From contig NZ_QLZR01000004.1 in NCBI RefSeq assembly GCF_003289955.1, positions 186,001-250,000 of the forward strand: 64,000 nt of DNA. Reading direction: 5' to 3'. The stretch's first letter is position 1, and each line of letters starts with the position of its first letter. This document shows, piece after piece, positions 17,893 through 27,380 of the stretch. Made by a program: the position numbers and the translations under genes. Under the pieces are notes generated by a model. It had not been told where the DNA came from. It saw nothing but the letters and a program-made list of their open reading frames with translations, and ran no database searches. The DNA comes from Planococcus halotolerans (GTDB taxonomy: Bacteria > Bacillota > Bacilli > Bacillales_A > Planococcaceae).

Positions 17893-20040
17893 ATGACCAA
17901 ACCCGATTTTTCCAAAGTCGATTTGAAAAAATTCACCATTAATAATAGTGAAACCTTATCTGAAGATGCATTCCTGACGAATGAAGGGATTTCCATAAAG
18001 CCGGTATATTCTGCAGAAGATACTGAGGGAGTTGCAGATTCGTTGCCAGGATATGCTCCGTATATTCGAGGACCATATCCAACCATGTACGCTTCCAGAC
18101 CATGGACAGTACGACAATATGCGGGGTTTTCAACAGCAGAAGAAAGCAATGCTTTTTATCGCCGCAATTTGGCGATGGGGCAAAAAGGATTATCTGTCGC
18201 TTTCGATCTGGCTACACACCGCGGCTACGACTCTGACCATCCGCGTGTTGTCGGGGATGTCGGAAAAGCTGGCGTAGCAATAGACAGTGTGGAAGATATG
18301 AAGATACTGTTCGACGGCATTCCGCTTGATAAAATGTCCGTCTCCATGACAATGAACGGAGCAGTCCTGCCGATCATGGCATTTTTCATCGTAGCGGCTG
18401 AAGAACAGGGTGTTACGCCGGACCAATTGGCCGGCACGATTCAGAATGATATTTTGAAGGAGTATATGGTGCGCAACACATATATCTATCCTCCTGCAAT
18501 GTCGATGAAAATCATTGCGGATATTTTTGAATATACATCCCGGAAAATGCCGAAATTCAATTCAATCTCAATTTCCGGCTATCATATCCAGGAAGCTGGA
18601 GCTACAGCTGATATTGAACTGGCCTATACACTTGCTGATGGATTGGAATATGTGCGAACCGGCTTGAAAGCGGGCATCGGCATCGATTCATTTGCTCCCC
18701 GGTTGTCGTTTTTCTGGGGAATCGGCATGAATTACTTCATGGAAGTGGCAAAAATGCGCGCTGCCCGTGAAATCTGGGCCAAAATGATGAAGTCGTTTGA
18801 TCCGCAGAACCCTAAATCTCTGGCACTCCGTACACATTCCCAAACTTCCGGCTGGAGTCTTACCGAGCAGGATCCATTCAATAATGTCACCCGTACATTG
18901 CTCGAAGCGAACGCAGCCGCGATGGGTCATACGCAATCGCTGCATACCAATGCCCTTGACGAAGCGATAGCTTTGCCGACAGATTTCTCTGCCCGCATTG
19001 CCCGTAATACGCAGCTGTTTTTACAGGAAGAAACAGGAATGACCAATGTCATCGATCCATGGGGAGGTTCTTTCTATGTAGAGAGTCTGACAAAGCAATT
19101 GACCGACAAAGCATGGGAATTGATCGAAGAAGTCGAAGAGCTCGGCGGTATGGCAAAAGCGATCGAAACCGGCTTGCCGAAAATGCGGATTGAAGAAGCG
19201 GCAGCGAAAAAGCAGGCGCAAATCGATTCCGGCGAAGAGTCGATTATCGGCGTCAACCGCTATCGTCTTGACCAGGAAGATCCGATTGATATTTTGAATA
19301 TCGATAATACGATGGTGCGCAAGAAACAGATTGAACGCATCGAGATGGCGAAAGCGAAAAGAGACAGTGATAAAGTGAAACAGGCACTCGACGAACTCAC
19401 AGCTGCAGCTAAAGAAGGAAATGAAAATATTCTTGAATGTGCTGTAAAAGCTGCCCGTGAACGGGCTACACTCGGTGAAATTTCCGATGCAATCGAACTC
19501 GCATCCGGCAGACATAAGGCGGTGATCCGTTCAGTGAGCGGTGTATACAGTTCAAACTTCTCCAATCAGCAGGAAATTGAAGTCGTTAAAGAAATGACGG
19601 AAGACTTTATTGAAAATGAAGGCCGCAGACCGCGTATTCTCGTTGCGAAAATGGGACAGGACGGCCACGACCGCGGCGCGAAGATTATTGCCACTGCATT
19701 TGCTGACCTTGGCTTTGATGTGGATATCGGACCGCTGTTCCAAACTCCTTCGGAAACTGCCCAGCAGGCGGCTGAAAATGATGTTCATGTGATCGGTGTA
19801 AGTTCTCTTGCAGCGGGACATCGTACATTGGTGCCGGATCTTGCAGCCGAACTGAAAAAATTGGGACGTGAAGATATTCTGATTGTAGTAGGCGGAGTAA
19901 TACCTGCACAGGATTATGAATTCCTGCGCAACAACGGAGCAAGTGCCATCTTCGGACCAGGTACGGTGATTCCGGTCGCTGCCCAAAAAGTGATAGAAGA
20001 AATCTATGTACGCCTCGGATACGAGGAAGTGGCGGACTGA
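17893..20040 (+). CDS. mutB: Methylmalonyl-CoA mutase large subunit
   Basis: 715 aa, typical length. Catalytic barrel with [21 protein letters not shown] near residue 60 and [16 protein letters not shown] (substrate loop); C-terminal cobalamin domain with the DGHDRGAK ligand motif (DxHxxG) near residue 595, then SSLAAGH and GGVIP. It converts methylmalonyl-CoA to succinyl-CoA. The stop overlaps the meaB start by one base. Genes for all visible steps from valine/isoleucine to succinyl-CoA except the biotin carboxylase part and the acyl-CoA beta-oxidation steps are in this window. Confidence 0.97.
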   Translation: MTKPDFSKVDLKKFTINNSETLSEDAFLTNEGISIKPVYSAEDTEGVADSLPGYAPYIRGPYPTMYASRPWTVRQYAGFSTAEESNAFYRRNLAMGQKGLSVAFDLATHRGYDSDHPRVVGDVGKAGVAIDSVEDMKILFDGIPLDKMSVSMTMNGAVLPIMAFFIVAAEEQGVTPDQLAGTIQNDILKEYMVRNTYIYPPAMSMKIIADIFEYTSRKMPKFNSISISGYHIQEAGATADIELAYTLADGLEYVRTGLKAGIGIDSFAPRLSFFWGIGMNYFMEVAKMRAAREIWAKMMKSFDPQNPKSLALRTHSQTSGWSLTEQDPFNNVTRTLLEANAAAMGHTQSLHTNALDEAIALPTDFSARIARNTQLFLQEETGMTNVIDPWGGSFYVESLTKQLTDKAWELIEEVEELGGMAKAIETGLPKMRIEEAAAKKQAQIDSGEESIIGVNRYRLDQEDPIDILNIDNTMVRKKQIERIEMAKAKRDSDKVKQALDELTAAAKEGNENILECAVKAARERATLGEISDAIELASGRHKAVIRSVSGVYSSNFSNQQEIEVVKEMTEDFIENEGRRPRILVAKMGQDGHDRGAKIIATAFADLGFDVDIGPLFQTPSETAQQAAENDVHVIGVSSLAAGHRTLVPDLAAELKKLGREDILIVVGGVIPAQDYEFLRNNGASAIFGPGTVIPVAAQKVIEEIYVRLGYEEVAD

Positions 20041-21107
20041 TGGAGCGCAACAACGGCTCTAGACGTGTCATGGACGGTGTGAATGCTGCGCATGACGGCA
20101 TGGCGCCGGCGCCCCGGAAAAAATTCAAAAAGCCGGAAAAGAAGAATTTGAATATCGAAGAAATAGCTGAAGGTGTCAAAAGCGGTTCCCGTTTGCATCT
20201 CGGTAAAGCCATCACTTTGCTGGAAAGTTCCAACCCATCCGATAAAAGAGATGGGCAGAATCTGTTGAACAGTCTTTTGCCGTCCACCGGCAACAGCCTT
20301 CGTATCGGTATAACAGGGGTGCCGGGTGCCGGTAAAAGCACGTTCATCGAAACCTTCGGTGAAATGCTCACCGGCCTGGGTTTCCGTGTAGCGGTACTAG
20401 CCATTGACCCGAGTTCATCTGTTACAGGCGGCAGCATCCTGGGTGACAAAACCAGGATGGAGCAGCTGGCTAAAAACCCGAAAGCCTTTATTCGACCATC
20501 ACCGACAGCCGGAACGCTTGGCGGTGTCCATAAAAAAACCCGTGAAACGATGCTGGTTTGCGAAGCTGCCGGGTATGACGTCATTCTGGTGGAAACGGTA
20601 GGTGTCGGGCAGAGTGAAACCTTGGTCCGGGGAATGGTTGATATGTTCCTGCTGCTTGTTCTTACAGGAGCAGGAGATGAACTGCAGGGAATGAAAAAAG
20701 GGATTCTGGAGCTGGCAGATGCCATTCTTGTCCATAAAGCTGACAGTGGGAATCTGCCTTTGGCGGAAAAAACGGTGAGGGAATATAAGCAGATGCTGCA
20801 TTTCCTGCAACCGGCAACCGAAAATTGGAAAACACGTGCCATTGCTGTTTCTTCGATTGAAAATAACGGGATCCAGAATGTCTGGGAAATGGCAAAAGAA
20901 TTTGAATCCACTGCCAAAGAAAACGGTATTTTCGATAAGCGCAGACAAACCCAGACGAAGGATTGGTTCCGCTCGATGATCACAGATGAATTATACGGCA
21001 GGTTTTTCGAAGACCCTGACAAACGCCGGATGGTCAAAGATCTGGAGCAGCAAATACTGGCTGAAAAATTGACAGTTGCACAGGCAATCCAGGAATTATT
21101 CGAGTAA
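20040..21107 (+). CDS. meaB: Methylmalonyl-CoA mutase-associated GTPase MeaB
   Basis: 355 aa G3E-type P-loop GTPase (ArgK/MeaB family). Walker A GVPGAGKST, switch segment AIDPSSSVTGGSILGDKTRM, and VETVGVGQSE are diagnostic. It gates loading of adenosylcobalamin into the mutase and protects it from inactivation. Its start overlaps the mutB stop, giving the usual mutA-mutB-meaB operon. The first 30 residues are basic and Pro-rich. An antisense open frame covers much of this gene but shows no coding features. Confidence 0.95.
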   Translation: MERNNGSRRVMDGVNAAHDGMAPAPRKKFKKPEKKNLNIEEIAEGVKSGSRLHLGKAITLLESSNPSDKRDGQNLLNSLLPSTGNSLRIGITGVPGAGKSTFIETFGEMLTGLGFRVAVLAIDPSSSVTGGSILGDKTRMEQLAKNPKAFIRPSPTAGTLGGVHKKTRETMLVCEAAGYDVILVETVGVGQSETLVRGMVDMFLLLVLTGAGDELQGMKKGILELADAILVHKADSGNLPLAEKTVREYKQMLHFLQPATENWKTRAIAVSSIENNGIQNVWEMAKEFESTAKENGIFDKRRQTQTKDWFRSMITDELYGRFFEDPDKRRMVKDLEQQILAEKLTVAQAIQELFE

Positions 21108-21171
21108 GCTTTTTTGCAGAACGCGCCAACACCTGCTATGATTGTTACAGATAATAGAAGGAGTGATAGCT

Positions 21172-21612
21172 TTGAGTATGGATTTTAATTTCCTTATGAA
21201 TGATATAGCAACACAAGCCCGTAAAGAACTTACCGACGGCGGCTATAAAGAACTGACAACGCCTGAAGATGTTAACGAGGCATTGACTCAACCGGGTACA
21301 AGCCTTGTTATGATCAACTCGGTTTGCGGATGCGCAGGCGGCATCGCAAGACCTGCGGCGCTTCACGCAGTCCATTACGATAAACGCCCGGATAACCTTT
21401 ACACGGTTTTTGCCGGACAGGACAAAGAAGCAACTGCGCAGGCACGCGCAATCTTCGGTGACGACCACTTGCCGTCATCTCCATCTTTCGCTATCGTTAA
21501 AGACGGAAAAATGGTGGATGAAATTGGACGTCACGAAATTGAAGGCCATGATCCAATGTCAGTAATTACTCATATTCAGGCATTGTTTGAAGAGCATTGC
21601 AACGAAATCTAA
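21172..21612 (+). CDS. brxB: Bacilliredoxin BrxB (YqiW family)
   Basis: 146 aa. The active-site CGC motif is in [15 protein letters not shown] near residue 45, and the family block HYDKRPD...[11 protein letters not shown] follows. Bacilliredoxins remove bacillithiol from mixed disulfides on proteins after oxidative stress. The chosen TTG start at 21172 lies 7 bases after AGAAGGAG and fits the family N-terminus MSMDFN. It has the same location, downstream of bkd genes, in B. subtilis. Confidence 0.93.
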   Translation: MSMDFNFLMNDIATQARKELTDGGYKELTTPEDVNEALTQPGTSLVMINSVCGCAGGIARPAALHAVHYDKRPDNLYTVFAGQDKEATAQARAIFGDDHLPSSPSFAIVKDGKMVDEIGRHEIEGHDPMSVITHIQALFEEHCNEI

Positions 21613-21621
21613 AAAGAAAAT

Positions 21622-21647
21622 GCCCCTCAAAAAGGGGCGTTTTTTTA
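21622..21647 (+). terminator. Terminator after brxB
   Basis: GCCCCT / AGGGGC hairpin followed by seven T. Confidence 0.85.
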
Positions 21648-21673
21648 TGTGGGGATAAGAGGAGGCGAGGAAT

Positions 21674-22657
21674 CTGAAACTTAAAAGACTATCGATCGGC
21701 TACCGCACATTAAAAACGGCTGTCGGTGTCATCCTCGCGATTTCACTGGCGCAATTGCTGCAGCTCGAATTTTTCGTATCTGCAGGAATTCTGACAATCC
21801 TTTGCATTCAGCCGACAAAGAAGCGCTCGATCCGTGCTGCTCTTTCCAGATTCATAGCGAGCCTGATTGCAATTGGCTATGCATTTGTATTTCTGGAAGG
21901 AATTGCTTACCATCCGGCTGTAGTCGGATTAATGATCCTGCTGTTCATACCCGTACTCGTCAGCCTTCGCTTAGCTGATGGATTCGTGTCAAGTTCCGTC
22001 ATCGTCTTTCATATCTATAGTGCAGGAAACTTGACCGGAAGTTTATTTTTGAATGAAATTCTGCTTATGGTAGTCGGCTTTGGAACTGCTTTGCTGGTCA
22101 ATATGTACATGCCGAGCATCGAAAAGAAATTGGACGATTACCGTTATCAAATAGAAGTGCTGTATGCTAAAATCCTTCATGAAATGGCTGTTTATCTGAA
22201 AGACGGCAAGAGCGACTGGGATGGCAAAGAGTTGATGGAAACTGAAGAATTATTGGGCAAAGCAAAAGCTTTGGCGTATCAGGACGTAGAGAACCACGTC
22301 ACCCGGCTCGAAAACAAATACTACCGGTATTTCGATATGCGCCAGGATCAATTTGAAATTATCGAGCGCATTCTGCCCAAAATTTCGACTTTGCCGGTCC
22401 TTGTTAAACACGCCCAATTGATAGCGGATTTCCTCAACGATCTGGCGGACCATGTCCATGCCGGCAATACCGCTTACCATTACCTCGATAAGCTGGAAGT
22501 TGTGAAGAAGGAATTTTCCCTGCTGCCGCTGCCGAAAAGCCATAAAGAATTCCAGTCGATGGCTGCCTTATACCAAGTGATCGAAGAATTGGATTCCTAT
22601 CTGGAAATCAAACAATCTTATAGAGGTTTTACAAACAAGAAAACGGCCGAGGAGTAA
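21674..22657 (+). CDS. Aromatic acid exporter family membrane protein (YqjA-like), CTG start
   Basis: 327 aa with an N-terminal bundle of hydrophobic segments (about residues 13-155) and a soluble helical C-terminal half, as in the aromatic acid exporter family related to YqjA of B. subtilis. The first ATG (21755) would remove the conserved first part, GYRTLKTAVGVILAISLAQ. In frame upstream there is a stop at 21656 and only CTG at 21674 as a reasonable start. It stands 8 bases after a perfect GGAGG (21661-21665). I therefore call a CTG start. The substrate is unknown. Confidence 0.75.
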   Translation: MKLKRLSIGYRTLKTAVGVILAISLAQLLQLEFFVSAGILTILCIQPTKKRSIRAALSRFIASLIAIGYAFVFLEGIAYHPAVVGLMILLFIPVLVSLRLADGFVSSSVIVFHIYSAGNLTGSLFLNEILLMVVGFGTALLVNMYMPSIEKKLDDYRYQIEVLYAKILHEMAVYLKDGKSDWDGKELMETEELLGKAKALAYQDVENHVTRLENKYYRYFDMRQDQFEIIERILPKISTLPVLVKHAQLIADFLNDLADHVHAGNTAYHYLDKLEVVKKEFSLLPLPKSHKEFQSMAALYQVIEELDSYLEIKQSYRGFTNKKTAEE

Positions 22658-22674
22658 TCTCCCCGGCCGTTTTT
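22643..22674 (+). terminator. Terminator after the exporter gene
   Basis: ACGGCCG .. GGAG / CTCC .. CGGCCGT hairpin and TTTTT; the left arm is within the gene end. Confidence 0.85.
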
Positions 22675-22688
22675 GTGTTCAGAATTTA

Positions 22689-22784
22689 TTAAAGTACAAA
22701 GCTTAATCCCATCATTAAGCTGGACAGAAGCATTAGGGCAACCATAGCGTAGACGATGACTTTGCGGAATGTTTGGTTTCTCAT
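22689..22784 (-). CDS. prli42: Prli42-like stressosome-associated miniprotein
   Basis: 31 aa: a short basic N-terminus (MRNQTFRKVIVY) and one membrane helix (AMVALMLLSSLMMGLSFVL). It matches the size, the K/R-V-I-Y border and the MLLSSLMMG helix of Prli42, the membrane miniprotein that anchors the stressosome in Listeria; homologues occur across Bacillales in this yqi/yqj neighbourhood. The ATG at 22784 follows AGGAGA. A longer frame to 22931 exists, but its upstream part lacks a ribosome site and family likeness. Confidence 0.8.
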   Translation of the reverse strand: MRNQTFRKVIVYAMVALMLLSSLMMGLSFVL

Positions 22785-22950
22785 TAGCAGATAATCTCCT
22801 TTATGTGCATTTGAACTTGTAGGTAGAATAACATAATTCTCTGTAATTTTGAAGAGGCAAGTGCTTTGCGCCAAATATTCTTCAACAACTAGAGTTTTTC
22901 TCCGTGAATCGGTACAATAAGAAGGAAGCAAAAAGAAGGTGGGATAAAAG

Positions 22951-23349
22951 ATGAAGAAAGTTGATCATATCGGCATCGCCGTACGAAACCTGGATGACGT
23001 TCTTCCTTATTACACGGAAACGCTCGGCTGTCCGCTCTTAAAAATCGAGGAAGTCGAATCTGAACGTGTGCGTGTGGCATTTATCGATGCGGGCAACATC
23101 AAGTTGGAGTTGCTGGAACCGATGGATGACAGCAGCGCAATCCATAAATTCCTTGAGAAAAAAGGGGAAGGCATTCACCACATCGCTTTCGGTGTCGAAA
23201 ACATCGAGCAGCGCATGGATGAGTTGAAGGAAAAAGGCGTCCGTTTATTGAATGAGCAGCCGAAAAATGGTGCAGGCGGAGCTTTAGTCGCTTTCATGCA
23301 TCCGAAATCATCAAACGGCGTGCTGTATGAATTGTGTCAGAAACAGTAG
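22951..23349 (+). CDS. mce: Methylmalonyl-CoA epimerase
   Basis: 132 aa vicinal-oxygen-chelate fold protein. HIGIAVRNLDDVLPYY with the first metal His, the middle IKLELLEPM with its Glu, the second-repeat HHIAFGVENIEQ and the final VLYELCQ are the usual metal-ligand regions. It interconverts (S)- and (R)-methylmalonyl-CoA between the carboxylase (mmdA) and the mutase (mutAB). Same order as in many Bacillales: epimerase then carboxyltransferase 20 bases later. RBS AAGGTGGG. Confidence 0.94.
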   Translation: MKKVDHIGIAVRNLDDVLPYYTETLGCPLLKIEEVESERVRVAFIDAGNIKLELLEPMDDSSAIHKFLEKKGEGIHHIAFGVENIEQRMDELKEKGVRLLNEQPKNGAGGALVAFMHPKSSNGVLYELCQKQ

Positions 23350-23369
23350 ATAAGGGGTGTTAGTCTAGT

Positions 23370-24911
23370 ATGGATATCTATGAAAGAATAAATGAATTAT
23401 ACGACCGCAAACGCAAAATCGAGCTTGGCGGCGGAGAAGAAAGAATTGACAAACAGCACGAAAAAGGCAAATTGACTGCCCGTGAGCGTATTGATTTGCT
23501 AGTTGATGAAGGGTCTTTTGTCGAGTTAAACCCATTTGTTGAACACCGGACAGTAGATTTCGACATGGCTGAAGGTCCTGGCGAAGGTGTTGTAACAGGA
23601 TACGGTAAAGTTGACGGCCGTCCAATCTATCTGTTTTCACAGGATTTCACCGTTTTTGGCGGGGCCTTGGGTGAAATGCATGCGATGAAAATCGCCAATG
23701 TCATGGACCTGGCCGCAAAAAATGGCGCCCCGTTTATCGGCTTGAATGATTCCGGTGGTGCACGCATCCAGGAAGGCGTACTGTCGCTCGATGGTTACGG
23801 CCAAATATTCTATCGCAATTCCATCTATTCCGGAGTAATCCCTCAGATTTCAGTAATTTTAGGGCCATCTGCCGGCGGCGCTGTTTATTCGCCTGCTATT
23901 ACTGACTTTGTATTCATGGTCGACAAAACAAGCCAGATGTTCATAACCGGACCAAAAGTTATTGAAACCGTAACTGGTGAAAAAATTTCCTCCGAAGATT
24001 TGGGAGGATCACGTGTACATACTGCCATCAGCGGCAATGCCCATTTCCGTTCCGAATCAGAAGAAGAAGTACTGAAAATGGTCCGCCGACTGATTGCCTT
24101 CTTGCCTCAAAATAATCAGGAACTGCCGCCAAGACTTGAAATGGATGAAGATGACGATTACCGTCCGGACCTTGCCGATGTAGTGCCTTACGAAGCTATC
24201 CGCCCTTACGATGTGCGTAAAGTGGTTGAACAGGTGGTTGATAAAGACAGTTTTATGGAAGTTCAACCGGAGTTTGCCCGCAATATTGTTGTTGGCCTGG
24301 CCCGCATCAAAGGTGAAACAGTCGGACTCGTCTGCAACCAGCCGAAAGTCATGGCTGGCGGACTGGATATCGATTCTTCGGATAAAGCGGCGCGGTTCAT
24401 CCGGTTCTGTGATTCGTTTAATATACCGCTGATCACATTTGAAGATGTTACAGGATTTTTCCCGGGCATCAAACAGGAGCATGGCGGCATTATCCGCCAC
24501 GGCGCTAAAATTCTGTATGCATACTCGGAAGCGACGGTGCCAAAAATGACTGTCATTCTAAGAAAAGCATACGGCGGAGCCTATGTGGCACTCAATTCAA
24601 AGTCAATCGGTGCTGACCTGGTTTATTCATGGCCGAATGCCGAAATAGCTGTAATGGGGCCGCAAGGAGCTGCGAATATCATCTTCGCGCGTGAAATCGC
24701 CGCAAGTGATGATCCGGAAGCGACACGGGCAGCTAAAATCGAAGAATATCGCGTGAAGTTTGCGAATCCATATGTAGCCGCAGCCCGCGGTATGGTGGAT
24801 GATGTAATCGATCCGCGTGAAACGCGCATTAAGCTGATCCAGGCTCTGGAAATGATGCGCCATAAGAAAGATTCGCGTCCAGCGAAGAAACATGGCAATA
24901 TGCCGCTTTAA
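23370..24911 (+). CDS. mmdA: Acyl-CoA (propionyl-CoA) carboxylase carboxyltransferase subunit
   Basis: 513 aa, the full length of the MmdA/PccB carboxyltransferase family (B. subtilis YqjD). The two crotonase-like halves carry GGGALGEMHAMKI-type FGGALGEMH, NDSGGARIQEG and GGAYVALNSKSIGAD motifs. It forms methylmalonyl-CoA from propionyl-CoA using carboxybiotin. The biotin carboxylase and biotin carrier subunits are not in this window and must be elsewhere. No decarboxylase membrane subunits are near, so a carboxylase role is favoured over a sodium-pump decarboxylase. Confidence 0.92.
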   Translation: MDIYERINELYDRKRKIELGGGEERIDKQHEKGKLTARERIDLLVDEGSFVELNPFVEHRTVDFDMAEGPGEGVVTGYGKVDGRPIYLFSQDFTVFGGALGEMHAMKIANVMDLAAKNGAPFIGLNDSGGARIQEGVLSLDGYGQIFYRNSIYSGVIPQISVILGPSAGGAVYSPAITDFVFMVDKTSQMFITGPKVIETVTGEKISSEDLGGSRVHTAISGNAHFRSESEEEVLKMVRRLIAFLPQNNQELPPRLEMDEDDDYRPDLADVVPYEAIRPYDVRKVVEQVVDKDSFMEVQPEFARNIVVGLARIKGETVGLVCNQPKVMAGGLDIDSSDKAARFIRFCDSFNIPLITFEDVTGFFPGIKQEHGGIIRHGAKILYAYSEATVPKMTVILRKAYGGAYVALNSKSIGADLVYSWPNAEIAVMGPQGAANIIFAREIAASDDPEATRAAKIEEYRVKFANPYVAAARGMVDDVIDPRETRIKLIQALEMMRHKKDSRPAKKHGNMPL

Positions 24912-24929
24912 GGAAAGGATGAGGACCAA

Positions 24930-26048
24930 ATGCAAAAAGAAAGATTATTGAACGAATTTCTGGAATTGGTTCAAATCAATTCTGAAACTAAAGATGAAGG
25001 CCATATTGCTGAAGTATTAAAAGTGAAGCTTGAAGATATGGGATTCCATGTCGCGGAAGATGACTCATCACTCCGCAATGGGCACGGGGCCAATAACCTG
25101 GTCGCAACACTTCGCGGAGCGGCATCGAATGTGCCTGCCATCTATTTCACGGTGCACATGGATACGGTCGTACCAGGCAACGGAGTGAAACCACAAATCC
25201 GCGATGGTTATGTATACTCTGACGGCACCACGATTCTTGGTGCGGATGACAAAGCCGGTATTGCTGCGTTATTCGAAATGATCCGTTCCATCCAGGAAGA
25301 GCAAATCGAACATGGCGATATCCAATTGGTCATCACAGCTGGCGAAGAAAGTGGACTGGCTGGTGCCAAGGAATTTGATTCCTCTTTATTGTTCGCTAAA
25401 TTCGGCTATGCTGTCGACAGTGATGGCAAGGTCGGGGGCATCGTGACATCTGCACCGAACCAGGCGAAGCTATGGACGACAATTTACGGAAAAACGGCTC
25501 ATGCCGGTGTAGCGCCTGAAAAAGGCGTTTCAGCCATCAATATCGCGGCTAAAGCCATTTCTTCAATGAAGCTGGGGCGCGTCGATTCGGAAACGACTGC
25601 CAATATCGGCCGTTTTGAAGGCGGCAGTGCGACAAACATTGTGTGCGAAGAAGTGAATATCCTGTCGGAAGCACGCTCGATCCGGGAAGATAAGCTGGCT
25701 GCACAGACGGCACATATGGAAAGTGTTTTTGAAGATACGGCAGAGAGCTTCGGCTGCACGGCTAAAACCGAAGTAAAATTGATGTATCCTGGGTTCCATT
25801 TTGAAGAAGACGAACCAGTTGTTGAAATTGCGAAACGCGCAGCTGATAAAATTGGTCGCCCATCACCGGTTTTGACAAGCGGTGGAGGCAGTGACGCCAA
25901 TATTTTCAACGGTTTCGGGATTCCGACGGTCAATCTTTGTGTCGGATACGAAGAAATTCATACTAAAAATGAACGGATGCCGATTGAAGAACTGGAAAAA
26001 CTAGCTGAACTTTTGGTTGAAATCATCAAAGAAACTTCAAGGGTTTAA
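24930..26048 (+). CDS. M20/M42 family metallopeptidase (PepT-like)
   Basis: 372 aa, equivalent to B. subtilis YqjE. Zinc-site regions: FTVHMDTVVPG, LGADDKAGIAA, ITAGEESGLAGAKEF and the final NLCVGYEEIHTKNE. The lid or dimerisation insert contains GKTAHAGVAPEKGVSAINIAAKAI. Family members are tripeptidase-like aminopeptidases acting in the cytoplasm; the exact substrate is not known. It follows mmdA by 18 bases and ends at a terminator, so it closes the mce-mmdA operon. Confidence 0.85.
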   Translation: MQKERLLNEFLELVQINSETKDEGHIAEVLKVKLEDMGFHVAEDDSSLRNGHGANNLVATLRGAASNVPAIYFTVHMDTVVPGNGVKPQIRDGYVYSDGTTILGADDKAGIAALFEMIRSIQEEQIEHGDIQLVITAGEESGLAGAKEFDSSLLFAKFGYAVDSDGKVGGIVTSAPNQAKLWTTIYGKTAHAGVAPEKGVSAINIAAKAISSMKLGRVDSETTANIGRFEGGSATNIVCEEVNILSEARSIREDKLAAQTAHMESVFEDTAESFGCTAKTEVKLMYPGFHFEEDEPVVEIAKRAADKIGRPSPVLTSGGGSDANIFNGFGIPTVNLCVGYEEIHTKNERMPIEELEKLAELLVEIIKETSRV

Positions 26049-26069
26049 TAGAATAAGCTATAGAAGGAA

Positions 26070-26101
26070 GAGAGAACAGGATGTATGTTCTCTCTTTTTT
26101 T
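26070..26101 (+). terminator. Terminator between the peptidase gene and dinB
   Basis: GAGAGAAC / GTTCTCTC hairpin with a 9-base loop and T7. The arms look like a LexA site, but the 9-base spacing is wrong for LexA (4). Confidence 0.8.
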
Positions 26102-26137
26102 GCTAAAATAAAAGAAAATCAAATTGGAGCGATTGCA

Positions 26138-27373
26138 ATGGCTGGCCGAGTTATATTCCATATCGATATGAATAGTTTCTATGCCTCTGTTGAACAGTCG
26201 CATGACCCGGCATTAAAAGGGAAAGCCCTCGCCATTGCCGGAAATCCAAAAGAAAGACGGGGAATCATCGTCACCTGTTCCTATGAGGCGAGAGCCCATG
26301 GAATTTATACAACAATGCAGGTGCATGAAGCGAAACGGAAATATCCGGAATTGATTTTATTGCCGCCTAATTTCGAACGGTACCGTGCTGCGTCAAAAGC
26401 GATGTTCGATATTCTGCGCTCATATACTTCACAAGTAGAACCTGTTTCCATTGACGAGGCGTATCTGGACGTAACGAATCTGCTAGATGAACGCACAGCG
26501 CCTGGTTTAGCGGACGAATTGCAGCAGCGCATCAAGGCAGAACTCGATTTACCTTGTTCCATTGGCATCGCGCCAAATAAATTCCTCGCGAAAACAGCCT
26601 CGGATATGAAAAAACCGATGGGCGTCACGATTCTGCGCAAGAGAGATATTCAAAAAAAGCTTTGGCCGCTGCCGGTAATTGAAATGCATGGAATCGGGGA
26701 CAGTACGGCCGAAAAATTGAAGCGGCTCGGCATTTTGACAATAGGGGATCTTGCGACTGCGAATCCAGGGCTTATTAAAGAAAAGATGGGCAAGAACGGC
26801 ATCAGGCTGCAAGCACGCGCTAATGGCATCGACAGCCGTGAAGTGGATCCGGATTCCATATATGACACGAAAAGTGTCGGCACGTCCACGACTTTGCCAA
26901 TAGACGAAACAGATGAAGAAAACTTAAAAAAAATATTTCGGCAGTTAAGCGATAAAGTGGCCAAACGGCTTGAAGCAAAAGAGTTGGCAGGACCGACCGT
27001 CAGTATCCAGACCCGCAGTTCCGATTGGCAAAACCGGACGCGCAGCATGACTCTAAAAAACACAGTGTGGAAAGCAGACGATATCAACCGTAATGCATGG
27101 AATCTGTTTATGAAGCATTGGAACGGAGAGCCGCTGCGCCTTGTGGGCGTGACAGTGTCAAATGTGGTGGATAAAGGTGAAATGACTGAACAATTATCAT
27201 TGTTTAATTTTCAGGAACATGTAAAAGATGAGCCGATTCTCGATCTCATGTCAAAACTTGAAAAAAAATTCGGTAAGTCGGTTTTGTCGAAAGGGACAAA
27301 ATTGAAGAAAACCAGTTATGATTCCAAAACCAGTTTCAGCAAAGATTTTCTTGATGATCACGAAAGAGAGTAG
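26138..27373 (+). CDS. dinB: DNA polymerase IV
   Basis: 411 aa Y-family translesion polymerase. Catalytic acidic motifs FHIDMNSFYASVE (residues 7-19) and SIDEAYLDVT, the conserved YEARAHGI finger segment, a little-finger domain, and a C-terminal beta-clamp-binding motif QLSLF. The start was set at 26138 because the family N-terminus (MAGRVIFHIDMN) begins there with GGAG in front, and the longer frame would read through the upstream terminator. No LexA box was found before it. Confidence 0.95.
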   Translation: MAGRVIFHIDMNSFYASVEQSHDPALKGKALAIAGNPKERRGIIVTCSYEARAHGIYTTMQVHEAKRKYPELILLPPNFERYRAASKAMFDILRSYTSQVEPVSIDEAYLDVTNLLDERTAPGLADELQQRIKAELDLPCSIGIAPNKFLAKTASDMKKPMGVTILRKRDIQKKLWPLPVIEMHGIGDSTAEKLKRLGILTIGDLATANPGLIKEKMGKNGIRLQARANGIDSREVDPDSIYDTKSVGTSTTLPIDETDEENLKKIFRQLSDKVAKRLEAKELAGPTVSIQTRSSDWQNRTRSMTLKNTVWKADDINRNAWNLFMKHWNGEPLRLVGVTVSNVVDKGEMTEQLSLFNFQEHVKDEPILDLMSKLEKKFGKSVLSKGTKLKKTSYDSKTSFSKDFLDDHERE

Positions 27374-27380
27374 GGTATGT

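Noticed and set aside
19685-21037. 450-codon frame antisense to mutB and meaB
   Set aside because: It is the shadow of two well-supported genes; no ribosome site and low-complexity Ser/Pro-rich translation.
22785-22931. 49-residue N-terminal extension of the Prli42-like protein
   Set aside because: No ribosome site at 22931, no likeness to the family, while ATG 22784 has AGGAGA.
26070-26101. LexA box before dinB (GAAC...GTTC)
   Set aside because: The half-sites are 9 bases apart instead of 4 and form a terminator hairpin with a T-run.
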